A program made the translations under genes and the position numbers. From the NCBI GenBank assembly GCA_028293625.1, contig JAQGOL010000029.1, positions 62,001 through 126,000 on the forward strand: 64,000 nt of DNA, given 5' to 3'. This document shows positions 19,190 through 28,144 of this stretch, in pieces. The stretch is from Chthoniobacteraceae bacterium (GTDB lineage: Bacteria > Verrucomicrobiota > Verrucomicrobiia > Chthoniobacterales > Chthoniobacteraceae). The notes under the pieces were generated by a model. That model had not been told where the DNA came from. It worked only from the letters and a program-made list of their open reading frames with translations, and ran no database searches. Positions within the stretch are counted from its first letter, which is position 1. The number at the start of each line of letters is the position of its first letter.

Positions 19190-19689
19190 AAAAGTGGCGG
19201 CTGATGTGGAGAGCGTGCGCGCAGGAGTGGCGACAAATGGGTTGCGGGAGCGGCTTTAGCTACCGATGTGCCATGCCTGCCGGAAGTGGCGCATAAACGA
19301 ACTCCGAGTTTTTGATGCGGACGATGAATCTAATTCATGCATGCCTCCTCTACCTAGCAGCAGACAACTCCGCGCTCTCTGAATGAATCCGCGGGAAACG
19401 TTATTCACGCGCGGCACTCATGAATTAAAATCCGTGCCAGTTAGCTTTCAGTGGCTTCAAGCAAGGTTCGCCGCTGTCGGCTTTTAGGCAGGCTGCGCAA
19501 AAGCAATGGCTCCAATGGCGTCCGCAAGTTGCTTCCTATGCAGCCCGGACGGATGAGGATGCCGCGCCAAGCGGGGCGCTTAGGGAAAAGATTAGTGCCA
19601 CGAATGCCAGCCGGGCACTTCGTTCTTCCTTTGCTTTGCTATCAATCCGTCGTTGTAACGGAGTCACGATTTTCTATGCTCCGCCGCCT
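19190..19689. other. 500-base divergent intergenic region with TGAAT/ATTCA half-site cluster
   Basis: This gap separates the nitrate-type operon from the autotransporter gene. No convincing coding sequence is seen; an 88-codon frame inside it has no recognisable features. Between 19324 and 19425 there are six copies of the 5-mer TGAAT or its complement (19325-19329, 19333-19337, 19380-19384, 19384-19388, 19403-19407, 19421-19425), two of which form a dyad ATGAAT-cta-ATTCAT (19324-19338). Random expectation for 100 bases is about 0.2. The cluster lies 50-150 bases upstream of the sigma-54-like element, where an activator would bind. Confidence 0.45.
19257..19273 (-). promoter_or_regulatory. 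Candidate sigma-54 promoter of the nitrate-type transporter operon
   Basis: On the reverse strand the sequence reads TGGCAC-N5-TAGC, with the invariant GG and GC exactly 10 bases apart; the consensus is TGGCAC-N5-TTGC. It would start transcription about 57 bases before the binding-protein ATG. Sigma-54 control of nitrate uptake is well known in other bacteria. The one-base mismatch in the -12 box and the lack of a known activator gene nearby keep this tentative. Confidence 0.35.
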
Positions 19690-22600
19690 ATGCGAGAAAA
19701 GAGAGGGGTGTGGTTAAATCAAATGATTCTGGCGGTGGCAGTTACGTTGAATGCTTCTGATGAATTGCGCGCAGCCACATGGTTGACTCAGCCGGCTTCC
19801 GGAGAATGGGCAACGGCCACGAATTGGTCTTCCGGCAATGTGCCGGATACCGCAGGTGAGGTTGCGGAGTTTGGCGAATCTTCCATTCATGCAATTTCGC
19901 TCTCTTCGTTCGCAGGAATCAGCCGGCTTACTTTTAATGACTCAGCCACGCCATACGAGATAACCGTCTCCGGAGGCGGCGTTTTGCAGCTGCTTGAAGC
20001 GGGCATCCTATCGAAGGCTACCAGCGGGATTACGGTAACCGGTCAGGCAAGCGCCCTGAGCTTTTTCGGGAATGCCGGCGCTTCGCACACCCGGCTTGCG
20101 GCCGGCCAAAATGGACAAATTGTCTTCCTGGAATCCGCGCATGCAGAAGATGCTCAGATCGCAGTCGGGGCCACGGGATTTGTTGGTTTTCACAACCAAT
20201 CAAGCGCCGGTAACGCCCATCTGCAGGTAGACGGTTTGGCCCAGTTTATCGGCGAGGCGAGTGGCGGGGCGATGACGGCGGCGGTAACCGGTGAGATGAC
20301 GTTTTTTAATGATTCCAGCGCCGCGAAAGCAACGCTGGTGATTGCTTCCGGAGGACGTCTTGGATTTGTGGATCGCAGTTCGGCAAGCGAAGCGGCGATC
20401 GTGAACAGCGGTGTGATCTTCTTTATGGGCGCGGCCTCGGGTGGGACTGCGGAACTAACGGGAACGCCGGGATCCCGTTTGGATATCCGGAGCCTGGAGA
20501 CTGCCGGGATAACGCTCGGTGCGCTTAACGGAAGCGGCGAGGTGGATCTTGGTGATAAAACGCTCTCAGTCGGTGCTGGCGGAGCGGACAGCGTGTTTTC
20601 CGGCCGGATCACAGGAGTTGGCGGAAGTCTGGTGAAATTGGGTGCCGGCACCGTTGCACTGCTTGGTGCAAATGATTTTTCCGGGAGTGCGACGCTCGAA
20701 TCCGGAGTGCTGGCAATCGGGGCGGCGCAAGCTTCAGGACTCGGTCCGCTGGTGCTCCGGGGCGGCGAATTACGCGGGATAAACTCAGTTGAAGTAGCGA
20801 ATCCAGCCCTGGTTCTTGGAGCGGACGCGACCACTGTTATTTCCTCGGTTTCCGGGCAACTCACCTTGCTTCCACTCACGCTCACGCGAGAGGCGGGCAA
20901 CCATTTGATTTTTAAATCGGGCTCCGGGTCGATTGAATTGCGGGCAGCTTCCGCCATCTCACTTGGTGTAGCTGGCCCGATCACCGTGCTTAGCGGTTCT
21001 GTTTCAGCAGGATCAGACGCCTTGGGTGAATTGACCGCTGCGGCATCGGTGACCACGGTAAACAGAGAAGCGGCCATCGACTTTCAACATGGCCTGGCTT
21101 CGATTAAAAATCTGGAGGGAGGAGGCCGTGTTCATTCCTTCAAAGACCTGACTGTCGAGGAAGGCACTTTCTCCGGAGAACTTTTCACCTCCAACATTTT
21201 CGTCAAGGAAGGGGAAGGAACATTCACCCTCAATGGCCGCGCCAAACTCGTTGCCGCTAACGCCGAGGTGCGTGGTGGAACGCTCAATTTGGAAACCAGC
21301 GTTGCGGACGGTGTTCCCCAAATCACGGTGCGATCCGGTGCGGCAATCCGCGTTGGCAGCGAGGGGATTTCTCCCGTGAAGCTGAGCATCGAAGCGGGCG
21401 GCGATGGGCTTTTTGAAAATGGCGGATCGCTTGGCTTTCATTCGATTGATAATGCCGGCTCGCTTGTTTTTCGGGATGGAGGGAACGGCGACGGCACGAT
21501 CTTAACCCGCTCCGGAGCCACGACGCGTTTTGAAGGCACCGCATATCCCAGGACTTCCAATTTGCGCAGCGAACCTGGCGGGCTTGTCGCAATTGATGGC
21601 CTGGAAAGTGCAACCTTTACCGTCAATGCGATCGATGCCGCCGGGAGATTCTTTTTGGGTGACAGGACGCTTGCCGTGGCTGCCGGGACGATTTCGGGCG
21701 CACTCTCGGGAAAAGGCGGTGCGCTCACCAAAATCGGCGTCGGAATGGTGACTTTAAGCGGCAAAAATTCGTTTGATGGGGGCACAACCATTGAAGCGGG
21801 AATCCTGGCCATCCACAGCGATGCAAACCTTGGTGCGGCAGGCGAGCCCCTCTGGATGTCGGGCGGCGTGTTAAAGACCTTGGAATCTGTTGATCTGGCG
21901 CGTCCGGTCGTGATCACAGGCGCTTCGACGCTCGATACAGGCAGCAGGACATTGCGAATCACCGGCAGGCTTTCAGGCATCAGCCCCGCTGTCATCCCCC
22001 CCGGCGGGATCATCCTCCCTGCCACCAAAGCAAATGTACTTTTACGCAAGATCGGTTCCGGTCTTCTCACGCTGAGCGCTGACAACCCATTTGCCGGCAC
22101 GTTGCAGGTGGAGGAAGGGGGAGTGGAACTCGCCGGTTCCATTGCGGGAAATCTTACACTGCTTGCCGGCCGGCTCACAGGCCACGGAATCGTCGGCGGC
22201 AATTTGCGCAATAATGGCATGATCAGCCCCGGGAATTCTCCCGGAACACTGACCGTTCATGGCGATTATACGCAGACCTCGGAGGGCCGTCTCCGGCTTG
22301 AACTCGATGGCGCCGAACAATCCGACCAGTTGGCAATCGGTGGCCGCGCACATCTCAATGGAACGCTGGAAATCGTTGCGGGCTCTCGTTTGAAGCCGGG
22401 ATCGCAACTTGCCGTAATTACGGCGGCTGGCGGAATTGATGGACGCTTCAGCCGTGTGATTCAATCAAGCTTGCTTGGTGGCGAAATTGTTTACGCCAGG
22501 AACGAAGTGATTTTCAAATATCTGACGAGCGCTTTTGGCCGGCTTGAATCGCTCTCAGATCTGCATCTGAGCCATAACCAACGCGAAATCGCCGCTGCCC

Positions 22601-23688
22601 TCGATCGTGCTTCCGACGCCCAGCCTGGCCTCGTGCAATCGTTGCAGGCGTATCCATTTGCCGCGCTGCCCAAAGCTTTTGATCAAATTGCGCCGGAAGA
22701 GTTTGGCGCACTCTTTGAGATTGGCTTAAACAGCGCCAACATTCAGGCGGCCAATCTGGATCGCCATCTTAGTGAAGTCCGGGCCGGGGCGGCCGGCTTT
22801 AGTGCCAGCGGGTTAAATCTTCAGGATGCAGACGGCACTCATTCCAATGCCCCCGATGGAAAAGAGGCGTCCGGACCGGGTGAGTGCTGGACTGTTTTCC
22901 TCAACGGGACCGGCGAATGGCTCGATATTAACGGTGATGGAAATGCCCGCGGCTTTAATCTGGAGACGGGCGGCTTTACCCTGGGCGCGGATTACCGGGT
23001 CACAAGCAATTTTGCATTGGGCGTGCTCGCCGGTTATGTGGGAACCTCCGTGGATCTCGCAGACGCGGGACGGGTCCGGGTTGACGGGGGAAAGCTTGGC
23101 CTTTATGCGACGATCTTCGGCCCCAAAGCTTATCTGAACGGGTTGATAAGCGGCGGCGCCAATTCTTACGATCTTCGCCGGGGCGGACTGGGAGGCCACG
23201 CCCATGGCGATACCGAGGGCGGCGAGTTCCATGCCTTGCTTAGCGGTGGATACGATTGCCACGCCGACCCCTGGGAGTTTGGTCCGACTGCGGCCATACA
23301 ATACGGTTACGAAAGCATTGATGGCTTTCAGGAACGCGGTTCACTGGCACCCCTCGCTCTTTTCGAAAACAAGACATCCTCGTTGCGCAGTCAGCTTGGT
23401 GGGCGGCTGGGAGTTAATATTCGCCGGTTTGGAATTCGGCCCGAGATTCGAGCTCTCTGGCAGCATGAATACCTTGAGGCGTCCCGCTCCATTGAAGCGG
23501 GTTTTCCAACGGGCGGCGGCTTTCAGGTTGAAGGGCCGCGCACGGGCCGCGACAGCATTCTTCTTGGCGGCAGTGTGAACTTCATTTGGAGCCCAACTCT
23601 GGGAACCTTTGCCGCCTATGATGCGGAACTTGGCAGGAGAAATTATCGTTCGCAGACGATTAGTGCCGGATTGCGTTGGAGTTTTTGA
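19690..23688 (+). CDS. Large autotransporter with beta-strand repeats
   Basis: The 1332-residue type V secretion protein starts with a signal peptide, a basic n-region (REKRG) and then MILAVAVTLNASDELRA. The passenger (about 30-1020) begins WLTQPASGEWATATNW, typical of autotransporter-associated beta-strand proteins. Repeats include LVKLGAGTVALLGANDFSGS, LTKIGVGMVTLSGKNSFDGG and LLRKIGSGLLTLSADNPFAG, which predict a right-handed beta-helix. The C-terminal 260 residues are a PF03797-like barrel (FTLGADYRVTSNFALGVLAG, SSLRSQLGGRLGVN) ending ISAGLRWSF. No protease or lipase motif is visible in the passenger, suggesting an adhesin or surface-layer role. ATG 19690 was chosen; ATG 19723 is an alternative, and the TTG further upstream is unlikely. 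Confidence 0.88.
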   Translation: MREKRGVWLNQMILAVAVTLNASDELRAATWLTQPASGEWATATNWSSGNVPDTAGEVAEFGESSIHAISLSSFAGISRLTFNDSATPYEITVSGGGVLQLLEAGILSKATSGITVTGQASALSFFGNAGASHTRLAAGQNGQIVFLESAHAEDAQIAVGATGFVGFHNQSSAGNAHLQVDGLAQFIGEASGGAMTAAVTGEMTFFNDSSAAKATLVIASGGRLGFVDRSSASEAAIVNSGVIFFMGAASGGTAELTGTPGSRLDIRSLETAGITLGALNGSGEVDLGDKTLSVGAGGADSVFSGRITGVGGSLVKLGAGTVALLGANDFSGSATLESGVLAIGAAQASGLGPLVLRGGELRGINSVEVANPALVLGADATTVISSVSGQLTLLPLTLTREAGNHLIFKSGSGSIELRAASAISLGVAGPITVLSGSVSAGSDALGELTAAASVTTVNREAAIDFQHGLASIKNLEGGGRVHSFKDLTVEEGTFSGELFTSNIFVKEGEGTFTLNGRAKLVAANAEVRGGTLNLETSVADGVPQITVRSGAAIRVGSEGISPVKLSIEAGGDGLFENGGSLGFHSIDNAGSLVFRDGGNGDGTILTRSGATTRFEGTAYPRTSNLRSEPGGLVAIDGLESATFTVNAIDAAGRFFLGDRTLAVAAGTISGALSGKGGALTKIGVGMVTLSGKNSFDGGTTIEAGILAIHSDANLGAAGEPLWMSGGVLKTLESVDLARPVVITGASTLDTGSRTLRITGRLSGISPAVIPPGGIILPATKANVLLRKIGSGLLTLSADNPFAGTLQVEEGGVELAGSIAGNLTLLAGRLTGHGIVGGNLRNNGMISPGNSPGTLTVHGDYTQTSEGRLRLELDGAEQSDQLAIGGRAHLNGTLEIVAGSRLKPGSQLAVITAAGGIDGRFSRVIQSSLLGGEIVYARNEVIFKYLTSAFGRLESLSDLHLSHNQREIAAALDRASDAQPGLVQSLQAYPFAALPKAFDQIAPEEFGALFEIGLNSANIQAANLDRHLSEVRAGAAGFSASGLNLQDADGTHSNAPDGKEASGPGECWTVFLNGTGEWLDINGDGNARGFNLETGGFTLGADYRVTSNFALGVLAGYVGTSVDLADAGRVRVDGGKLGLYATIFGPKAYLNGLISGGANSYDLRRGGLGGHAHGDTEGGEFHALLSGGYDCHADPWEFGPTAAIQYGYESIDGFQERGSLAPLALFENKTSSLRSQLGGRLGVNIRRFGIRPEIRALWQHEYLEASRSIEAGFPTGGGFQVEGPRTGRDSILLGGSVNFIWSPTLGTFAAYDAELGRRNYRSQTISAGLRWSF

Positions 23689-23863
23689 CTCGCGGGAATA
23701 GTGCGCCGTTTCGCTTGATGAAGGCGGACCCTTTGCCGATCCCGGAACAAACGGTCCCGCCTTTCCGAATTCACTGGGAAAGCGTGCAGCGGTTGCGCGG
23801 GGCTGCCAATCCTGAGCGTGTCCAAGAACGCGCTTGACGCGCGCGGATGCGTGCCGCACGAAT

Positions 23864-23875
23864 GCAAGTGCTTGC
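23864..23875. promoter_or_regulatory. Possible operator dyad upstream of the second RND operon
   Basis: A perfect dyad, GCAAG-tg-CTTGC, lies 30 bases before the adaptor start codon, with another TTGC copy adjacent. It could bind a dimeric repressor of the efflux pair; no regulator gene is next to it. Pattern evidence only. Confidence 0.22.
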
Positions 23876-23904
23876 TTGCATAACACCCCTTTCACCCCTG
23901 CGTC

Positions 23905-24981
23905 ATGAAAAAGCTCACCCAGCTTTTGGGTCTCATACTCCTGCTTCCGGCCTGTTCACGCCCTGCGGCGAGCCTTCCCGCGCCAGGCGGTAAAGAAGAA
24001 CAGGCGCTGATCAATGTCATGACGAGCCTGGCAGAGGACCGGCCGATTCCGCGTTACCTGCCGGTCACGGGGGAACTCAGGGCGGCGAAGCAAGCGATGC
24101 TGGCACCGGATACATCGGGAAAAGTGGTGGCTGCCCCCATTGAGCGCGGCTCGATGGTGCGTGAAGGCGACGTGATCCTGAAACTTGATGACCGCGCGGC
24201 AACAAATGCGCTCCAGGAATCCGAGGCGAGCCTCGCGGATGCGCGGCTCAAGCTCAATTGGGCGCGGAGCGAGAGCGCACGTAGCGAACCGATGGCGAAA
24301 TCCCACGGGATTTCCGCCGCGGAATTTGAGCGCCTGACCCTTAACCAGGCGACTGCCGAAACCGCGCTGGCCGCCGCCACGGCGCGTCGCGACCAATCGA
24401 AAAAGGCGCTCGACGACACGGTTCTGCGAGCGCCCTTTGCCGGCACAGTGGCGGAGCGGCTTACCGATGTCGGCGCGTTTGTGAGCAGCACCATGGGAGT
24501 GGCCCAGCTTGTTGCCACGGAGCAGTTGCGACTGATGCTCAATGTCCCGGAAACCGCCGTGGGCTCCGTTAGTGAAGGACAGCGTGTCAGCTTCGTGGTG
24601 CCTGCTTTTCCGCGCGCGGAGTTCATAGGCACGGTGAAGTTTATTGGCGCCGCATTGCGGGAATCCGCGCGTGATCTCATCGTGGAAGCTGAGGTTCACA
24701 ATGCGGACGGCAAACTGAAGCCTGGCATGTTTGCCGAAGGAAGGTTGGTGCTCGGAGAAGAAACCGCCGTGACGGTCCCTTTGAGCGCGCTGCAAACCGT
24801 GGGCTCCACGCACAAGCTGTTTGTCGTGCGGGACGGGCGGGTGGAGGAGCGGATCGTTGAGGTTGGCGAGACCGAAGGCGATATGGTCGAGATTTGCCGG
24901 GGAGTAATCAAAGGGGACGCGGTAATCGTTGCGCCGGGCGCCGCCGCCATTGACGGGGTCAAGGTCGTTTCAAAACCTTAA
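23905..24981 (+). CDS. RND efflux adaptor lipoprotein (HlyD/MFP family)
   Basis: This 358-residue adaptor has a lipoprotein signal (MKKLTQLLGLILLLPACS, lipobox LPAC, acylated Cys17). A complete barrel-sandwich domain is visible: the first half has GKVVAAPIERGSMVREGDVILKL and the second half VLRAPFAGTVAERLTDVGAFV. They flank an alpha-hairpin of about 75 residues. The beta-barrel (LRLMLNVPETAVGSVSEGQR) and membrane-proximal domain follow. It lies 6 bases before the RND permease gene and is its partner. No TolC gene follows, so the outer-membrane channel must be encoded elsewhere, possibly the one at the left edge of the window. Confidence 0.9.
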   Translation: MKKLTQLLGLILLLPACSRPAASLPAPGGKEEQALINVMTSLAEDRPIPRYLPVTGELRAAKQAMLAPDTSGKVVAAPIERGSMVREGDVILKLDDRAATNALQESEASLADARLKLNWARSESARSEPMAKSHGISAAEFERLTLNQATAETALAAATARRDQSKKALDDTVLRAPFAGTVAERLTDVGAFVSSTMGVAQLVATEQLRLMLNVPETAVGSVSEGQRVSFVVPAFPRAEFIGTVKFIGAALRESARDLIVEAEVHNADGKLKPGMFAEGRLVLGEETAVTVPLSALQTVGSTHKLFVVRDGRVEERIVEVGETEGDMVEICRGVIKGDAVIVAPGAAAIDGVKVVSKP

Positions 24982-24987
24982 TTTCCG

Positions 24988-27900
24988 ATGCAATGGCTCG
25001 CTGCAATCTCGGTAAGGCGCCCCGTGTTCGCGACGGTGCTCGTGTTGATCTTCGTTGTCGTCGGGGTGCTCGGCTACACGCGGCTGCCGGTCGATCTTTT
25101 TCCAAAGGTGGACTTTCCCACGGTGGTGATAACCACCTCCATGCCCGGGGCGTCTCCGCAGGAAATGGAGACCGAAATCACCAACAAGATTGAGGAAGCG
25201 GTCAATACCGTCAGCGGAATTGACGAGCTGCACTCCACTTCCAGCGAGGGCATTTCGCAGGTCATCATCGCCTTTCTTCTCGAAAAGGACGGCTCGGTGG
25301 GCGCACAGGAAGTGCGCGATCGCATCAACCGGATTCTCAACGATCTGCCTGAGGAGGCGGATGCGCCGCGCGTGGAGCGGCTCGATGCCGATGCCGCGCC
25401 GGTGCTCAATGTGGCGCTCATCGCCGAGCGTCCGGTGCGCGAGATCACCGAGTATGCGGACAAGGTGTTGCGCCGCCAGTTGGAGAGCAGCGCCGGCGTG
25501 GGCCAGGTGACGCTGTTAGGCGGACGCAAGCGGCAGATCAACGTGTGGCTCGATCCCGTGCGGCTGCGGGCATTCAAGCTCACCGCGCTCGATGTTGAAC
25601 AGGCGCTCAAACGGCAAAATGTGCAGATTCCCGCCGGGACCGTGCAGGGCGAGGCGCGGGAAACGGGGCTGCGCGTGGAAGGGCGGGTGCTGTCCGTGGA
25701 GGCGCTCACCCGTCTTCTGGTGCGCGAGCACGAAGGCGGACTCGTGCGGCTGGGGGACGTGGCGCGCGTGGAGGATGGCGAGGAAGATGCGCAGAGCAGC
25801 GCCCGCCGCAACGGCGTGCCGACCGTTGTCCTCTCCATCCGAAAGCAGTCCGGGGAAAACACCATTGCGGTCGTGGACGCGCTCAAGGAGCGGCTCGACA
25901 CCCTGGGCGCGCGATTGCCGGCCGGTTACAAGATTGAGGTCGTGCGGGACAACTCGCTGGTCATCCGCACGAGCGTTGCCGCGGTGAAGGAGCACCTTAT
26001 GCTTGGCTCAATTCTCGCCGCGCTTGTTGTGCTGTTTTTCCTCGGGAACGGCCGCGCCACGATCATCTCGGCGCTGGCGATTCCCACCTCGATTATCGCC
26101 AGCTTCGGCTTTATGTGGATCGCCAATGTGACGCTGAACATGATCAGCCTCGTGGCGCTCGCGCTCGCCGTGGGAATCGTCATCGACGACGCCATCATCG
26201 TGGTGGAGAACATTTTCAGGCATCTGGAGGAAAAGAAAAAATCGCCCTTTGACGCGGCCATTGACGGGACCCGCGAGATCGGTCTGGCGGTGATGGCCAC
26301 GACGCTTTCGCTGCTGGCGGTGTTTGTTCCCGTTGCGTTTCTGAGCGGCATGGTGGGGCGTTTCATGAGCAGCTTCGGGCTGACGATGTCCTTTGCCATC
26401 GCCGTGTCGTTGCTAGTGAGTTTCACCCTTGCGCCCATGCTCTCGGCTCGGGTGCTCAGGATCACGCGCCCGAACTGGCTCGAACGCGGCATGGCCAGGC
26501 TCGTGAACGTTTTTTACCATCCGCTTGAGCACGGCTACTTGGCGATGCTGCGGTTTTCTATGCGTCATCGCTGGCTCGTCGTGCTTGCCTGTTTCGGCGC
26601 GCTTTTTAGCGTCGGTTTCCTGATGAAACACGTGCAGAAATCGCTTTTGCCAGCCACCGAGGAGGCGCAATTCCAGGTTTCATTGCGCACGCCTGAAGGT
26701 TCCAGCCTCGCCGTGACCGATCTGGCCGCCGAACGTGTCGCGCGCGATATCCGCCGGATGCCCGGCGTGGAATATACACTCCTAACCATCGGCGACAGCG
26801 ATCAGCGCACGCCGAACCTGGCCAGCATTTATGTGCGCCTGGTTGATCCGGCGCGGCGGGCACAGACCCAGGAAGCCGTCATGGACCTCGTCCGCACGGA
26901 GATTGTACCGAAGTATCCGCCTGAATACCGGATGACAGTGATGCTGGTTCCCGCGTTCGCCACCGGCCAGTCGAGCGCGAACGTGCAATACATCATTGCC
27001 GGGCCCGATCTTGCGAAGCTGACCGCCGCGGCGGAAGCGGCCCTTATCGAAGCGAAAAAGATTCCCGGTATCCGCGATGTGGACAGCACATTTATCAGCG
27101 GCAAACCGGAATTGACCGCGGTGGTTGATCGCAGCAAGGCCGGCCAGATGGGAGTCAACATTGCGGATCTCTCGTCCACGCTCCGGCTGCTGGTGGGCGG
27201 CGCCGATGTCTCTTCCTTTAGCGAAAACGGGGAGCAGTATGACATCCACCTGCGTGCCGACCAACGCCACCGCGACCGGGAGGAAGCGCTTGGGCTGCTT
27301 ACGGTTCCTTCGGAAAAAGCGGGTCCGGTGCCGCTCTCGAGTCTTGTGCGCTTTGAGCATCGCAATGGTCCCGCGCAGATCAACCGCGCCAACCGCAGCC
27401 GCGAGATCACCATCACGGCAAACAATGCCCCGGGTGTCGGTGAAAGCGGGATCCTCGCCGCGATCGACGCGGTGGTGAAAAAGCAGAACCTGCCCGCCGA
27501 CTACCTGACCGGCGCGGTAGGCCGTTCCAAGGAAATGAACCGCACCGCCTCCGCATTCATCACTGCGATGCTGATGTCCGCGGTATTTATGTATCTGGTG
27601 CTGGCCGCGCAGTTTGAGTCGTGGATTCATCCTTTTACCATCCTGCTTGCGCTACCGCTTACGCTCCCGTTTGCCCTCCTCTCGCTGCTGATTTTCGGCG
27701 AATCGCTCAACATCTTCTCGATGCTCGGCGTGCTCGTGCTCTTTGGCATGGTCAAGAAGAACGGGATCCTCCAGATCGATCACACCAACCAGCTCCGCGC
27801 CCATGGGCTGCCGCGCCTTGACGCCATCCTTCAGGCAAATAAAGACCGGTTGCGGCCTATCCTTATGACCACGGCCGCTTTCGTCGCCGGGATGATTCCG

Positions 27901-28098
27901 ATGATTTTCGCAAAAGGGATCGGCGCGAGTATGAACACCACCATCGCGGGTGTGATCATCGGCGGCCAGTCGCTTTCGCTCCTGCTGACGCTCCTGGCGA
28001 CGCCGGTCTTTTATTCGCTCTTTGACGACCTCGTGGAGTGGCGGCGCGGACGCGCCCGGAAGCGCGCGGCCGTCGCCGCCGTGCCTGAGATGGCCTGA
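24988..28098 (+). CDS. RND efflux permease, HAE1 (AcrB-like) family
   Basis: The 1036-residue inner-membrane pump shows all RND hallmarks: N-terminal MQWLAAISVRRPVFATVLVL, LPVDLFPKVDFPTVVITTSM in the first periplasmic loop, the TM4 proton relay GIVIDDAIIVVENIF (about residue 400) with paired aspartates, and the second-half block ILQIDHTNQLRAHGL. This pattern is that of HAE1 pumps exporting drugs, detergents or other hydrophobic compounds. Compared with the other pump in the window it lacks the HME-like N-terminal segment, so the two should have different substrates. It is co-transcribed with the adaptor and ends at a hairpin shared with the convergent peptidase gene. Confidence 0.93.
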   Translation: MQWLAAISVRRPVFATVLVLIFVVVGVLGYTRLPVDLFPKVDFPTVVITTSMPGASPQEMETEITNKIEEAVNTVSGIDELHSTSSEGISQVIIAFLLEKDGSVGAQEVRDRINRILNDLPEEADAPRVERLDADAAPVLNVALIAERPVREITEYADKVLRRQLESSAGVGQVTLLGGRKRQINVWLDPVRLRAFKLTALDVEQALKRQNVQIPAGTVQGEARETGLRVEGRVLSVEALTRLLVREHEGGLVRLGDVARVEDGEEDAQSSARRNGVPTVVLSIRKQSGENTIAVVDALKERLDTLGARLPAGYKIEVVRDNSLVIRTSVAAVKEHLMLGSILAALVVLFFLGNGRATIISALAIPTSIIASFGFMWIANVTLNMISLVALALAVGIVIDDAIIVVENIFRHLEEKKKSPFDAAIDGTREIGLAVMATTLSLLAVFVPVAFLSGMVGRFMSSFGLTMSFAIAVSLLVSFTLAPMLSARVLRITRPNWLERGMARLVNVFYHPLEHGYLAMLRFSMRHRWLVVLACFGALFSVGFLMKHVQKSLLPATEEAQFQVSLRTPEGSSLAVTDLAAERVARDIRRMPGVEYTLLTIGDSDQRTPNLASIYVRLVDPARRAQTQEAVMDLVRTEIVPKYPPEYRMTVMLVPAFATGQSSANVQYIIAGPDLAKLTAAAEAALIEAKKIPGIRDVDSTFISGKPELTAVVDRSKAGQMGVNIADLSSTLRLLVGGADVSSFSENGEQYDIHLRADQRHRDREEALGLLTVPSEKAGPVPLSSLVRFEHRNGPAQINRANRSREITITANNAPGVGESGILAAIDAVVKKQNLPADYLTGAVGRSKEMNRTASAFITAMLMSAVFMYLVLAAQFESWIHPFTILLALPLTLPFALLSLLIFGESLNIFSMLGVLVLFGMVKKNGILQIDHTNQLRAHGLPRLDAILQANKDRLRPILMTTAAFVAGMIPMIFAKGIGASMNTTIAGVIIGGQSLSLLLTLLATPVFYSLFDDLVEWRRGRARKRAAVAAVPEMA

Positions 28099-28140
28099 AA
28101 AAAGACTCGGTTCGGCAAACCCGGAGCTTGCCGCGTCTTT
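28098..28140. terminator. Bidirectional terminator hairpin
   Basis: Between two convergent genes the sequence AAAGAC (28101-28106) pairs with GTCTTT (28135-28140), and inside it CGGCAA (28113-28118) pairs with TTGCCG (28128-28133). The A-rich and T-rich flanks allow termination in both directions, although the outer and inner stems are separated by an internal loop and the T tract is short. Confidence 0.55.
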
Positions 28141-28144
28141 CTGC

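Noticed and set aside
19451-19717. 88-codon frame in the intergenic region before the autotransporter
   Set aside because: The product is basic, featureless and overlaps the autotransporter start region; no ribosome binding site or known motif is visible.
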